A DNA stretch of 64,000 bases from Microplitis mediator. Its lineage: Eukaryota; Arthropoda; Insecta; Hymenoptera; Braconidae. The stretch is taken from contig NC_079970.1 of the NCBI RefSeq assembly GCF_029852145.1, positions 14,065,783 to 14,129,782 of the forward strand. The letters run 5' to 3'. Under the pieces are notes generated by a model. That model worked only from the letters and a program-made list of their open reading frames with translations. It was not told the origin of the DNA and did no database searches. Made by a program: the position numbers and the translations under genes. This document shows, in pieces, positions 23,961 to 34,866 of the stretch (position 1 is its first letter; each line of letters starts with the position of its first letter).

Positions 23961-24999
23961 TTTTATTATCATTTCATAACATTAATTATTTTTTTTTAAT
24001 ATGAATTTTTATTTAACTTTTAAAATATTAATGTATTTCTTTATTACTTATTTTCAGTTAAAAATTTTTTTTGAAATATCCCACCTTTTTGTCTTTGGTG
24101 TCACTGTTTTTTCTCAATCCTACTGCCATGCTAGAGCTGCTGCCAGTAGTTAATGGAGAAAAAAAAATGAAAAAAATGATATCAGTAAAAATAAAAATGG
24201 CAGCTAACTTTTTCGTGAATAATAAGTTTTTACGTTTATTATTAATTACAATTAAACAAAAAAGATTGAGATAGTGATTTTTAGAAGGGTTCTTGTGATC
24301 AAAAGTACAAAGATATTCAAAAAAAAAAATTAAGTCGATAAGTCGTGTTTTTCGAAAGTTATCTTAATTAGACAAGTCCAAACACTACAATTGACGCACC
24401 AGTGGTTTCGGACCAAATCAATTTTTTAAAATTAATTTCATTATAAATCATCTGAACATTATATTGAAAAATGTTCCTTAATAAATTTCCTTTAAGATGG
24501 TATACTTTTAACAAATTTGGTGTACTATAAAGAAGGTAGAGAGGATTTAAAGTCAGTAAAAGGTTCGAGAGCGAAAGAGTAACAGTAAAGCACACTTAAC
24601 GCTTTCGCAATTGAGGTGTGCAATAATTAATATGTTGTAGTTTGAGTGTAGGAGGAAGATAAATTTTGTACTGTCTTAATAACCATGAATGGAAGAAAAA
24701 GTGTTATTGTACAGAGTTGATCAAACAAATCAGATTAATCGTCTTGATTGATATTACTATCAAGAGTCTCACGATGGTTTTGAGTGACTGAATTGATCGA
24801 AGAGGTCAATGATCGTACTGTAAGAAAATATTTGTCATCACACAGTATCGCTTAGTATGTATATATGTGTATAATATATACCTATGGTACAATTTAATTA
24901 TTGATAATAATAAAACGAATAGTAGTATTTCTTTTGCCTTGATTTATATAATAATACGACATATGAAATAACTGACATACTAGCAATGTTTTTCGTGAA
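23961..24999. other. No gene seen; one short hairpin repeat
   Basis: AT-rich, mostly single-copy in the window. At 24585-24625 AACGCTTTCGCAATTGAGGT plus GTGCAATA is the reverse of 50364-50395 (ATTGCACACCTCAAGCGCGA) and resembles 31621-31636, so it is the end of a further small repeat family. Confidence 0.5.
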
Positions 25000-25290
25000 T
25001 AAAGCACACTGCGCGTGACCGTGAGTTGGATATCAAAGCGAATTGTGGGTGCGCAGAACCTAGACTGGTGAGGGGTGTCGGTGTGAGGTGTGCGGAGATC
25101 GCAGAATAAGGCAAGGGTATGTAGTGAGGTAAGGGGTCATATTCTGAGGGGTTGTATGGCGGGTAGTTGTAAAAGTAGTGGTAGTGATGATGGTGGTGGC
25201 TCGTGGTGTCCCTCGAAAGTCCGTCAGTACTAGATTCAGTTGCTAAAGCCGACTCGGCGTCGACATCGGTGTAGCTCGTGAACACGCGGT
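25000..25290. other. GC-richer single-copy patch upstream of the candidate exon
   Basis: Less AT-rich than its flanks, with a CAC/CAT run on the minus strand. A minus-strand frame (His/Tyr/Pro-rich, about 100 codons) has no in-frame ATG after its upstream stop and no usable splice acceptor, so I do not call it coding. Its position about 770-1060 bp before the plus-strand signal-peptide exon makes a promoter or untranslated exon the better guess. Confidence 0.3.
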
Positions 25291-26055
25291 TATTTGTTTT
25301 TCACAGCTGTTCATTTTACTCTTCTCAATACTTTTTAAATACTTGTTAGTTTTTATAAAAAGAAAGATAATTAATGTGCTGTAATATTTAATAACTACAT
25401 TAAATATTTTTTTAGCCGAAAATAATAGTATTATATTAAAATAATTTTTTTTAGTGATGCCATATGTTTGGAAAAGTTAACATGTTTTCTCATGTGCCGT
25501 TTATTCTATAGATGTTTACAGGCCTCGTGGACCATATACACTGTTAGTATACATAGATAATTATTTTTTACAATCAACTGTTGATTGATTTATTGTTTTT
25601 TTACTTTTTTAATAAATATTATTGGTAATAAAATTACTCGATGTACTACAATACAATAAAATTAATTTACCATAGTAAAATTGTATTATCTAGCCATTGT
25701 TTGTTTGCAAAATAACTTTTTGAAATTATAAATTAATATAATTTGAGTTGCAAAATAAAATTTGTTTGCTCGCAGTGAGTTGATTTGTTTTTTATAAAAT
25801 AAACATAAACACAATTAAATTAAAACAAACAGTGTTATCAGTGGAATAAAATTTTTTGTTGGTTTTTTTGACATCAAGATGCATACATCTTACGGATGCG
25901 GATAAGCTTAGGGAAATGTGGTGAATGATCGTAACACAGTGGGCACTAATGGTATTATCCATTTGTCATTAAACTGGAAAGCAGTAAGGAGTTTGGTCAA
26001 CTTAGTGGAACTAGGAAACTACTGCAAAGCGGTGGAAGTTGGTAGTGATGCCGTG

Positions 26056-26149
26056 ATGGGGTGCGGCTCAAGCTCGTTCTTCCTGACCACAACCCTCGTG
26101 GGCGCACTTCTCTCGATCTTCTTGCTACTACAGACATCCGGCGCGACGC
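26056..26149 (+). CDS. First coding exon of a secreted or membrane protein (signal peptide)
   Basis: This is the most gene-like sequence in the window. The ATG at 26056 opens MGCGSSSFFLTTTLVGALLS followed by IFLLLQTSGAT, a short polar start, a strongly hydrophobic core and a small-residue region: a textbook signal peptide. The exon ends at 26149, directly before GTAAGT, a strong splice donor, leaving the last codon split after its first base (phase 1), which is common at the end of signal-peptide exons. Codons are much richer in G+C than the surrounding DNA (for example CTCGTGGGCGCACTTCTCTC). The frame stays open for 46 codons upstream but without an ATG, so it is taken as 5' UTR. The mature protein is unknown, because later exons are not clearly seen nearby. 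A candidate continuation lies at 44204-44241. The hydrophobic segment could also be a signal anchor. Confidence 0.55.
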
Positions 26150-27680
26150 GTAAGTCTACTATCTAAACCATCTGTCACACACTATTTACGGTTAATTTCT
26201 CTCTCGACAAGTTTGTACATTACCTGTAAGTTTAATTAACCCGTATTTCCTCACTCTCGATCTAAGATTAGTATTTCAACAACACTAAATAAATGTAAAC
26301 AAGGATGTATATAGATGTATAATTGTATGTACAAATTATCCCTCTGAGGCAATAGTAAACAGTTAAATTTTTTACTCTGTTATATTCTTGAATGTTCGAA
26401 AAAAAATATATAAAAATAAGAGAATTGTTATTGATGGCTTACGAGGTAGCGCTAAAACGGTCTTTTAAAATAGTTAAGTAGTACCGCGTAGAGTCCTGGA
26501 TCCTGGAAGAAAAACGATGACAGTATGTATTATAGCTGATTCTTTGCATTCGTGAAAACGCTAGGGTGTGACGGTACAGTATATCTAAAAACGCTTCGGT
26601 AAATACGTTCAAAGAACGTGCCAGCTATAATCGCTGCTGTGTGGCCAAAGAAACTGCCATGGATTCTCTTTTGTTATTATTAAAAACCCGCTTTTTTTTA
26701 TTTTCTCCCTCTACCTTTCGTCTTTTCATGCTCGACGGTATTATCGCCTCCTCGACTCTACTACTTGCTTCTTTATGTACTTGAAAAAGTATTCATTGTT
26801 ATCATCATGATAATTATCTTTGCTATTGTACTTTTGAATTTGTTTTTTTTTTCAGTTTTTTTTCCGCAAATACATACAGAATTTCACGACTTTTTTCGTT
26901 CAAACATTTTTCTCTTTGGTTTTTTTTTTCTTTAATAATAATAGAAATTTTAGTTTTTTTGTTTGTCTTGTTCCCACAAAGAGTAGATGCTGCTGTAAAA
27001 TGAATTTTCATTCATTTTTAATACTTTCTTCTATTATTATTATTTTTAGTTTGTTTTTTAATTCATAAGCGTCAGTAAATTGTCATTTTTATCTTGCAAA
27101 AGTTTACTTTATCTAGACAACAAAATATCTAATTTTGTAATCATTTCAACAGTTTATTAAATTATATTATTTGTAAAATCCGTTATTAGTATAAAACCTA
27201 ATGTAAATATTTTAGTTATATTTTAATATTATCGTTATTATTATATAAGAGGTAGAATAAAATAATAAAGTTGAATTGTGTAGGTGTTTATAAATCCCAA
27301 ATGCCCATGCTATTATCAAATGGTATTTAAAGCAACGTCCGCTTATCTCTTGCCCGGCAGTTTATTCTTGCTCACTGAGTTTGAATAATGTTTGTTATGG
27401 AAACGAACGATATGTCATTCACAATTCCATTGGTCGAGAATCACACGATAATTATATGCAGAAATTTATTAATTCTCTTCGAATACAATATTATTTAATT
27501 AAATTACAGCCAGCATGATTAAAGTCATATAAGTACAAATGATTAATTATAATTGAATATTGGATTCATTATAAAAAAAAGGGGAAACAAAAATAAAAAT
27601 AATAATAAAAATAATAATAATGATAGTCAATAAATAAAAACCATCCGGTGATTTAGACAAAAAAAAATGTTAATTATTTA
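26150..27680. other. Probable intron; no gene seen
   Basis: AT-rich sequence after the GTAAGT donor. No repeat family of this window is recognisable until the Penelope-like relic near 27690. The 62-codon minus frame at 26823-27011 is a low-complexity by-product. Confidence 0.5.
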
Positions 27681-27688
27681 TTTATTTA

Positions 27689-27735
27689 CGCAACGTTTCG
27701 TTGAGTATCTCAACTTCCTCAGGCATCTATAAGAC
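27689..27735 (-). ncRNA. Hammerhead ribozyme core of a Penelope-like element
   Basis: On the minus strand the sequence reads CTGAGGA (conserved CUGANGA), then stem II GTTGAG/CTCAAC around a 3-base loop, then GAAA, then CGTT. GAAACGTT fits the minimal stem III known in Penelope-like hammerheads: A-C pairing with G-U, no loop, and H17 as U at the cleavage point. Flanking GATGC and GCGT can give a short stem I. It lies downstream of a Penelope-like GIY-YIG relic on the same strand, where such ribozymes are expected. Activity, perhaps as a dimer because stem III is so short, is untested. Confidence 0.6.
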
Positions 27736-28265
27736 ACAATTTACAATACAATAATATTAAAAATTATATTTATGAATAACAATACATTACTCGTCAGTCA
27801 ATTAAAATCTAAACAATAGTTACCATGAATATTATTATCAACATATTGCCATTAATATATTTAAGCATTGCTGTTAATGGGTTGCAACAACGTCACTTAT
27901 AGTGTATTTAGTTTTATACAATTCAATATTCATTAATAAATATATATGATTATAATTTATTATGTGAAAACAATAATAATAATTATTATTATTTGATTAA
28001 ATAATAATAATTAAATATTATTATAGTCTAATAAAACACTATTAAGAAAAGCAATGATGCGACTGTACACTTCATAAATGAACTATGTCTCTTTCAAATA
28101 CATGAAATGAAAATATATACACTAATGCCTTCTAGAGGATAATATCTGAATCTGAAATTTGTGCGCGCGCTATATATATTATTGAAATAGATAAATAACT
28201 CAATTCCAAAATAAAGGAACTTAAACTTAATAATAAACTCGATTCCATGAATAACTGTCTAAGTA

Positions 28266-28560
28266 TTATACATTTTTGACATTATTAAGTTTATGTTTCT
28301 GGATTAAATTATTATATAGACAACTGAGGCCATCATTGTCCGTTTTTAAATTAACCGTGTTATTTAATCGTATATAAATTATCTCACTAATGTTGCGTTT
28401 AAATCTAACTCTTTCTGTGTCCAATATTTTTACCTTATCGAAGAGAAATTTATGTCCAGTTTCAAGGCAATGCATTGTTTGTGCCGTTTGATTACGGTTA
28501 TTAATATTATTGTTATTTCTATTATTCTGCCTACAACTATACTCATGTAGAGCCTATTCT
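28266..28560 (-). pseudogene. Penelope-like element, C-terminal GIY-YIG endonuclease region (relic)
   Basis: The clean part (MHCLETGHKFLF, KVKILDTERVRFKRNISEII and NTVNLKTDNDGLS) matches the end of Penelope-like proteins, where conserved His, Lys-Ile-Leu, Glu, Lys-Arg and Glu residues follow the GIY-YIG core. The same frame extends upstream through HEYSCRQNN and NNRNQTAQT to about 28550, then meets a stop, and the GIY-YIG and reverse transcriptase parts are not recognisable. The element copies itself through a telomerase-like reverse transcriptase plus this nuclease; this copy is dead. The region 27740-28265 is probably its 3' UTR, ending at the hammerhead motif. Confidence 0.7.
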
Positions 28561-28672
28561 AGAGCCTAAATACTTACAACAATAATAATGATAATAATAA
28601 TAATAAATAATTAGATGATTTAAATCGCAGGTATGAGGGCCAAAGAAAGAAAAACAGTTAAAAGTTAGATTA

Positions 28673-28720
28673 TGCCGGTGTACGACGTTTTGTCTATTTC
28701 TTTAGACTTTTTCAAGTGAA
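28673..28720 (-). pseudogene. Decayed hammerhead-like Penelope end
   Basis: The minus strand has GTCTA/TAGAC as a perfect stem II and AAAACGTC in place of GAAACGTC, but the CUGANGA box has become CTTGAAA. Two catalytic positions are lost, so it would be inactive. It sits 5' of the relic coding region, in the position of an upstream pseudo-LTR. Confidence 0.4.
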
Positions 28721-28807
28721 CAATAATTATAATTAATATCAAAATAATATTTTATTGAAGACTATATAATGCGCTGTTATCGTCTCACTCATTTGAAGAC
28801 TAACTTT

Positions 28808-29050
28808 ACCTTATCAAAAGAATCCATGTAGGAATCCAGCTTGGATTCCTATGTGGATTCCCATATGCCGTTTTCAGATGGATTCCCATATGATTTTCTA
28901 CAGGAATATGAATCTGTTCTTTTATTTGCATACGCTTCTTATACAAATCCATATACTACTATATTAATTCCTATGAATTACATATATCCATACTTTTCTA
29001 TATAGATTCCTATGGATTCCCATGCAATCCCACATGAATTTTCTTAATAG
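28808..29050. repeat. Family N oligomer MITE (GGATTCC words)
   Basis: Starts CCTTATCAAAAGAATCCATG and ends CATGAATTTTCTTAATAGGG, an inverted terminus. The interior repeats GGATTCCTATGTGGATTCCC and CATATG words in both orientations. Confidence 0.65.
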
Positions 29051-30114
29051 GGTTGTATTTAACATTACATGTCGACTTTTTCTACAGTACCCTCAACCAT
29101 CATTTTTGGCATCAATACCCTAACTATTATATAATTTTTCAAATTTTTCTGATAAATAAATATAAATATAATAAAATTGTCAATTCTAACAAATATAAAT
29201 AAATAAAATATTGTAATAAATAAATAAATATATTTGTTTGCATTGCACGTTATCAGTCATGAAGTCATAACATAAATAGTTTTTCCTTTTTTGGTCCCCA
29301 TACCTACGATGTAAATCATCTGATAAAAAGTATTTTACCATTGAGTAATCTTGCAGCCAAACAAAATTTAATATTAAAGTACTTAAATCGATAGCTGAAA
29401 TCAAAATTATGATGACAAATACATGTACGTAAAGTTTTAAAAAATGTGATTACTATTTTTATTAGACTTACAGTCTTTAAAATTTTAGCATTCGAATAAT
29501 TTGTCATAAAACTTTAAAATGCTTCGTTTTTTTACTTTTATTACTTCGTGCTTTACGTGCAATTGACTGTTTGAAACATCAGTTCAGTGATACACTTCAA
29601 TGACTTAGATGAGTTGCGATTAATGTGAAAACTTGGAAGCAGAGACATACATAAAATGAAGTAAACTTGAATTTATACATTGAACAATACATTAAAGATT
29701 TACCTCTTGAATATACAAGAAAAACGCTCAACTATTGTATTTTATATTTGCATTAAATCAACTGAAAAATGAGCAAACAAACAAAAAATATAAAATTTAC
29801 ATATATAAATATGTAAAATCCAGTAAATATACAAATAAATAAAGAAAATTTTTATGTGTCTATATATAACATCAGGAACAAGAGAAATTTCGTTCTCGAC
29901 GAACATTGAATAGTGGACAGTTGATGTAATGAGACTGGTTAGTATAAGAATCGATGATCCGGACGTTTCGGACACTATCGTTACATTTACGCCTGGATGA
30001 ACTCGTTCAATCGCCATGAGCAATAGTTATAGTGGTGTCTGAATTTGTGGTAGCGATACTAAATGTGGGATATGAGGATTTCAAACGTTTATTCAGTTCT
30101 GTAAATATATATAC

Positions 30115-30116
<2 letters not shown>
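29051..30116. other. No assigned gene; one weak minus-strand frame
   Basis: AT-rich. At 29870-30018 the minus strand has MAIERVHPGVNVTIVSETSG and further codons to a Pro-Asp before AT-rich sequence. The G+C is higher than the flanks and CACAAATTCAG just upstream could be an acceptor, but there is no domain, so I leave it uncalled. Confidence 0.35.

Positions 30117-30190
<74 letters not shown>
30117..30190. repeat. (TA)n microsatellite
   Basis: Runs of AT dinucleotides with a few changes at either edge. Confidence 0.95.
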
Positions 30191-30193
<3 letters not shown>

Positions 30194-31639
30194 TATATGC
30201 TAGTTGATCGTGTATTCTCAGTTTTTTTTATAACGAACTACGCGAAAGCCCAAACCACTTCAACTATTCTATGTCACGCACGACGAATTACCGTTTAATC
30301 GTCGAATGTTGCATGCTTGTATGCGTAATAACGTTGACCTGTATGCATCCTGTGATGTGTATGGTGACGTGGTCAAACAATTGTGCGTTCGCGTCCTCTG
30401 ATATTGCATCCCGCAGACCAAATACACCTCTCAGCCATTAGTTTACCTGCATTATATAAATTACTCAACATATATTTTACTTTATAATATAAACTTATGC
30501 ACATTTGATATTTTTCTAATGTTAGAAATAAATATGAATATTTATAGTATGAAATATTGTATCATTATTATTATTATTATTTATGTGTATATTAAAGGAA
30601 TTTAAACTGCAAAAAAAAAAGTTCAATCATGTGTTTTTGAAAGTTTTTCTATTTATGAAACTAATCATCAGCAGGTATTTGATCGAGCAAATGAAATTTT
30701 GATATTATCCGCTTGAGTAAATTGAACGTTGATGAATCGTAAAATTGTGCAATGTATACCACAGAAAAAGAAATAGATAAATTCATATTGAATTGAAAAT
30801 AGAATATTTATAAACAAGTATTGATAAAACATAATACTTGCATATTAAATTTTATTTTATATTATTTTAAAATGAACTATCTCAATATTTTATTTTTCAA
30901 ATCACACATCTGCAATTATCATGTGAAATTGGTAATTGTAATTTAATTGATAATTATTACAATTAAATTTAATCCCTGAATGTTTTTAGTATTGTAAAAC
31001 AAATTGCTGTAACGTCTTTTTGAATTCTACGAGTTTTAATTTTGATATATTTTTTTAATGAAATAAAAATCTTTTATTCAAATAATTAATTTAAACAGCT
31101 GAATCCGATTAATTTAAAAATTAAATCAAATCTATGGTTCAATTAACCCTTTCAATTGCCGTATAATTTATTAAGCTCAATTGATTCAATTGAGAAATAC
31201 CGTATGAAAATAATCACTTAATTTTTTAGTTCTTTCGTAATGATACCGTTTAAACGAATTATCTGATTTGAATGAACCGTACGCTAATTGAAACACTTTA
31301 AAGATATAGTTGTTCATTATTTTTGAAGTCAATTGAAGATTTATAAACTAGTTAACGATTATTTTTATTTTCTAATAATTAACCAATGACTCATTAAATT
31401 CATTAAAAAAATGTAACACAGAAATTTTATTACGCATGCGAATAGTATATGTATTGAGAAAAACGTATATATTTTTCATTAAAATTAGAAAAAAAGCAAA
31501 CTCTACAGTGAATAGAAAATTTTAAGATTTCTTGTATTATTTAAATAAAAAAAAAAAAAAAAAAAAAAAACATAGTTAGAAATTTGTTATTAGTAACTCT
31601 TGTTACCCTTTTTCTTTTTAATTGCACACCTCAAGCTCC
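30191..31639. other. No gene seen
   Basis: AT-rich sequence; a slightly GC-richer part lies at 30300-30440 without a credible exon. An A-tract of about 24 bases lies at 31547-31570. Confidence 0.5.
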
Positions 31640-32104
31640 CATAATTTTCGAACGGATGGATTTATCAAAAGAAGATAACCCTGATTAAAAAAAATGATTA
31701 AAAAGTATTTAAAATGATTTGTTTTTTAATCATTTTAAATACTTCTTAATCCTTCAAATCATTTCTAATCCTGTCTCTTATGGACATTTAACGTGTGAAA
31801 TCATTTTAAATCATTTTTTTTTTAATCAGGGAAGAGACTTATTATGTAGAGCGTTCGATTCTCGACAAAAATATTTAATGGACATTATATACAGTGCAAT
31901 TTATGGTTCATTAGTTACAAAAATCAGAAGAAAAATTTTTTTTCTCTGTGTTATTCTTATCGGAAATCGAAAAGTGCGATCCGCACAACTCTAATAATAT
32001 TGATATTAAGGACTCATATTTTCAAAGGCCTATTTTGGCATCTAAGCGAAAATTTTGAGCCTGGTTTCGAGAAAAAAAAAAAATGTTTTTTTCTCGAAAC
32101 GCCC
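31640..32104 (+). mobile_element. Family B right-half fragment, with element E nested in it
   Basis: Outside 31679-31831 the sequence follows the right half of 33139-33920 (GTAGAGCGTTCGATTC, CAAAAATCAGAAGA, GAAAAGTGCGAT, ATATTAAGGACTCA). It ends CTCGAAACGCCC followed by TAAT, a diverged B terminus. The 91-codon plus frame is incidental. Confidence 0.65.
31679..31831. mobile_element. Element E: oligomer MITE (AAATGATT words)
   Basis: Inverted ends CCCTGATTAAAAAAAATG and AAATCATT...AATCAGGG enclose repeats of ATTTAAAATGATT in both directions. About 153 bp, inserted inside a family B fragment at a point where related copies read GATAAAAATC. Confidence 0.8.
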
Positions 32105-32905
32105 TAATATATATTGTAGATATAGCGATTTACAAATCGAAACTCAGATTAATGTTTTTTTTTCTCCCGTTAACAGGTTTCTTGAGGGATGTCTTGTGTT
32201 TATTAAGTAAAAGATGATTATAGTAAAAAGTTAGAACCCTCACGGTTTTAATGTAAAAAGTTTTTTATTGTTACATTTGTGATTGAGGTGCCCGAGGTTG
32301 ATGTTATTTGAATTAGAAAATTTTTCACATACCAATGTCTTTCTGCATAATTACCAAATTTTGTGCCGTAAAATTGTTTAATTAACTTTTCATCATTACA
32401 CTTGCTATGAGCGGTTCATTTGCATAACACTACTCAACCACCAGAAGGGTGCTAGAGTGTAAGTGAGAAACACGGGAGGAAAGTTCTTACCATTATCACG
32501 ATCTACCGTTTTGTCAAACACATTCAGTTAAGAGAGCGAATAGAGTGATCTCATATAGCTGTCCGTATACATACAGAAACTATCCATTTGCCACCGCTCG
32601 TAGTTAGATAGCTGTCTTCACTATATGGTGTTCCTCAACTATTAACTAACCTCTTAATTGGGTGCAGTATATAGTGTGTTAGTATGAAAATTGTTTCGTT
32701 ACACGAAAAAAAAATTAAAGTTAAATTTATGATACTCAAATCGTGATTTTTCCTATTGATTTTGTAGTGGTAGACTATACCTTTAAAATCATAATTTTGT
32801 GTTGTAAATTTCATTCAAGAAATAATACTTCTGTCACGTAACACAAAGTCTTAAGCTCTTTAGCATAAATTACCATGTGAACATCGTAAAATTTGAGAGT
32901 TTGAT
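32105..32905. other. Single-copy interval, no assigned gene
   Basis: A pyrimidine tract with an acceptor-like CTCCCGTTAACAG lies at 32158-32176, followed after 30 bases by GTAAAAG. This resembles a tiny exon, but its translation is uninformative. The part 32400-32660 is less AT-rich, without open frames of note. Confidence 0.35.
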
Positions 32906-32907
32906 GT

Positions 32908-33048
32908 GCTTCATTAAAAGAAGCGATTTAAAACGATTAGGAAAAAAAAAAATTTGAATACTTTTTAATGCTTTTGAATACTTTTAAATCGCCCTTCTTA
33001 TAAGCATTTAACATTGCAAATCGTTTCGAATCGTTTCTTTTAATCAGG
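32908..33048. mobile_element. Element E2: relative of E with AACGATT words
   Basis: The left side TTCATTAAAAGAAGCGATTT and right side AAATCGTTTCGAATCGTTTC then TTTTAATCAGG form imperfect inverted ends. The right terminus (CCTGATTAAAAGAAACG read inward) shares the CCTGATTAAAA motif of element E. Confidence 0.65.
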
Positions 33049-33054
33049 TTATAT

Positions 33055-33071
33055 ATCTATATATCTATATA

Positions 33072-33138
<67 letters not shown>
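33055..33138. repeat. (TA)n microsatellite
   Basis: Starts as ATATCTAT repeats and becomes pure AT; it directly flanks a family B element. Confidence 0.95.
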
Positions 33139-33139
<1 letters not shown>

Positions 33140-33920
33140 GGCGATCCAAAAAATAACAAACTTTTTTTTTTTCTTCCAAACAGGTTCAAAAGTTTTATTT
33201 AGATAAGAAAAGACGCCTGTGAAAATTAGAGCTCCTAATATTAACATTAAGAGGTTCCTCATCGCACTTTTCTATCGTTATTACAAAATATCACCAGACC
33301 TTTTTTGTAGACAATTTTATTCCCTAAAAGTTATTTCAAATAAGGTTTTTTCGAATTCCGCATTGTTTTCTAGTTATTTTTATTTTAATGTCAAGCTCTT
33401 AAAATCGATCAGAAGACTATTTTTTTATGAGCATGACATTAAAATAAAAATAACTAGAAAACAATGCGGAATTCGAAAAAACCTTATTAGAAATAACTTT
33501 TAGAGAATAAAATTGTCTACAAAAAAGGTCTGGTGATATTTTGTAATAAGTCTGATAGTTTCGCCGGAAAAGTAGAAAATCTCAAAATTTAATATGAATT
33601 CGACTTCAACCTCAAATAACTTTTGAACAAATAGATTCCTCAAAAAATGATAAAAATCTTTTTTTGTAGAGCATTCAATTCCCTACAAAAATATGCCTGC
33701 CATTTATTCCTATGACGCATCGTTAGCTACTTATAAAAATCAGAAGACGTAAAAAAAATTTTTCCCATGTTATTCTTATGGAAAATAGAAAAGTGCGATG
33801 AGGAACCTCTTAATGTTAATATTAAGAGCTCTAATTTTTACAGGCGTCTTTTTTTATCTAAATGAAACTTTTGAACCTGTTTGGAAGAAAAAAAAAAATT
33901 TGTTATTTTTTGGATCACCC
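33139..33920. mobile_element. Family B fold-back element, copy 4, complete
   Basis: The ends GGGCGATCCAAAAAATAAC and its inverse GTTATTTTTTGGATCACCC are both flanked by TA. The arms are unequal: the left arm lacks a block present in the right arm (about 33540-33780), so the two halves have diverged by deletion. The centre is near 33410, around CTTAAAATCGATCAGAAGAC. No transposase. Confidence 0.9.
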
Positions 33921-33937
33921 TAATATATATATATATT

Positions 33938-34504
33938 GAAATATTTATAGGTTTCATATCAATGAAATCTGATCAGATTTAATCATACATAGACATATAT
34001 AACTACATATAGGTTTATATCAGTCACGTCTGATCAGATCTAATTATATATAGGCCTATATTTAATTACATATAGGTTTGTATCAATCATGTCTGATCAG
34101 ATCTAATCATGTACAGACTTATATATGATCATATATGGGGTTATAACAGCTAGGTATGATTATATCTAATTATATATAGACTTATAGATGATCAGATCTG
34201 ATCATATATAGACTCATATATGGTTATATATGAAGTTATAACAGCCAGGTATGATCATATCTAATTATACATAGACTCATATATAATCAGATCTGATCAT
34301 ATATAGACTTATATATGGGCTTATAACAGCCAGGTATGATCAGATCTAATTATGTATGGGGTCATATATAATTATATATGACCCCATTTATAATCATGCA
34401 TGATTATATATAACTTTATATATGATTATATATAATCATATATGATCATATATATGAACATATATAATCATATATGATTAGACAAAACCTTTTTTCATCG
34501 GGTT
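33938..34504 (+). repeat. Family C oligomer repeat, copy 2
   Basis: Same start and end as copy 1 (AAATATTTATAGGTTTCATA to a T-tract plus CATCGGG) with the GATCAGATCTGATC interior. Copies 1 and 2 differ by rearrangement of internal words. Confidence 0.85.
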
Positions 34505-34866
34505 GTGAATATTTTATCTGAATCTACCAATTTTTGTTCTACGTGTATTAAGTTTTACCCCCCAATATATCATTTATTTAAACCTATTGAGGTTATGATA
34601 AAAAATTACTTGCACTTCGAATAAAATTTCGAATCTATTGAAGTATTTTCTATTTTAAACTGCAGAGTAATATTTCAGTAGTCTTCGTTAATCTTCGGTT
34701 AATATCGGCTTCGATTAAATGTCTTATTTTATTTTGCTTGCGACAATTTTCTTACATGTTACGCACACAAACGTATGCTTGTAAAACAAGACGATCTCTT
34801 TATTTCTCTATAACTTAATATTTATTTTTAAATTTAAAAAAATTTTGTATCTTTTCATTTTCAACA
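34505..34866. other. Spacer between two family C copies, no gene seen
   Basis: AT-rich, single-copy in the window; it separates a plus-oriented and a minus-oriented family C copy. Confidence 0.5.

Noticed and set aside
24980..25285. His/Tyr/Pro-rich frame on the minus strand
   Set aside because: It begins at GTG with an in-frame stop upstream and no acceptor in between; a CAC/CAT repeat explains the histidines.
25918..26055. Upstream extension of the signal-peptide frame
   Set aside because: The extension starts only at GTG; the ATG at 26056 gives a far better signal peptide.
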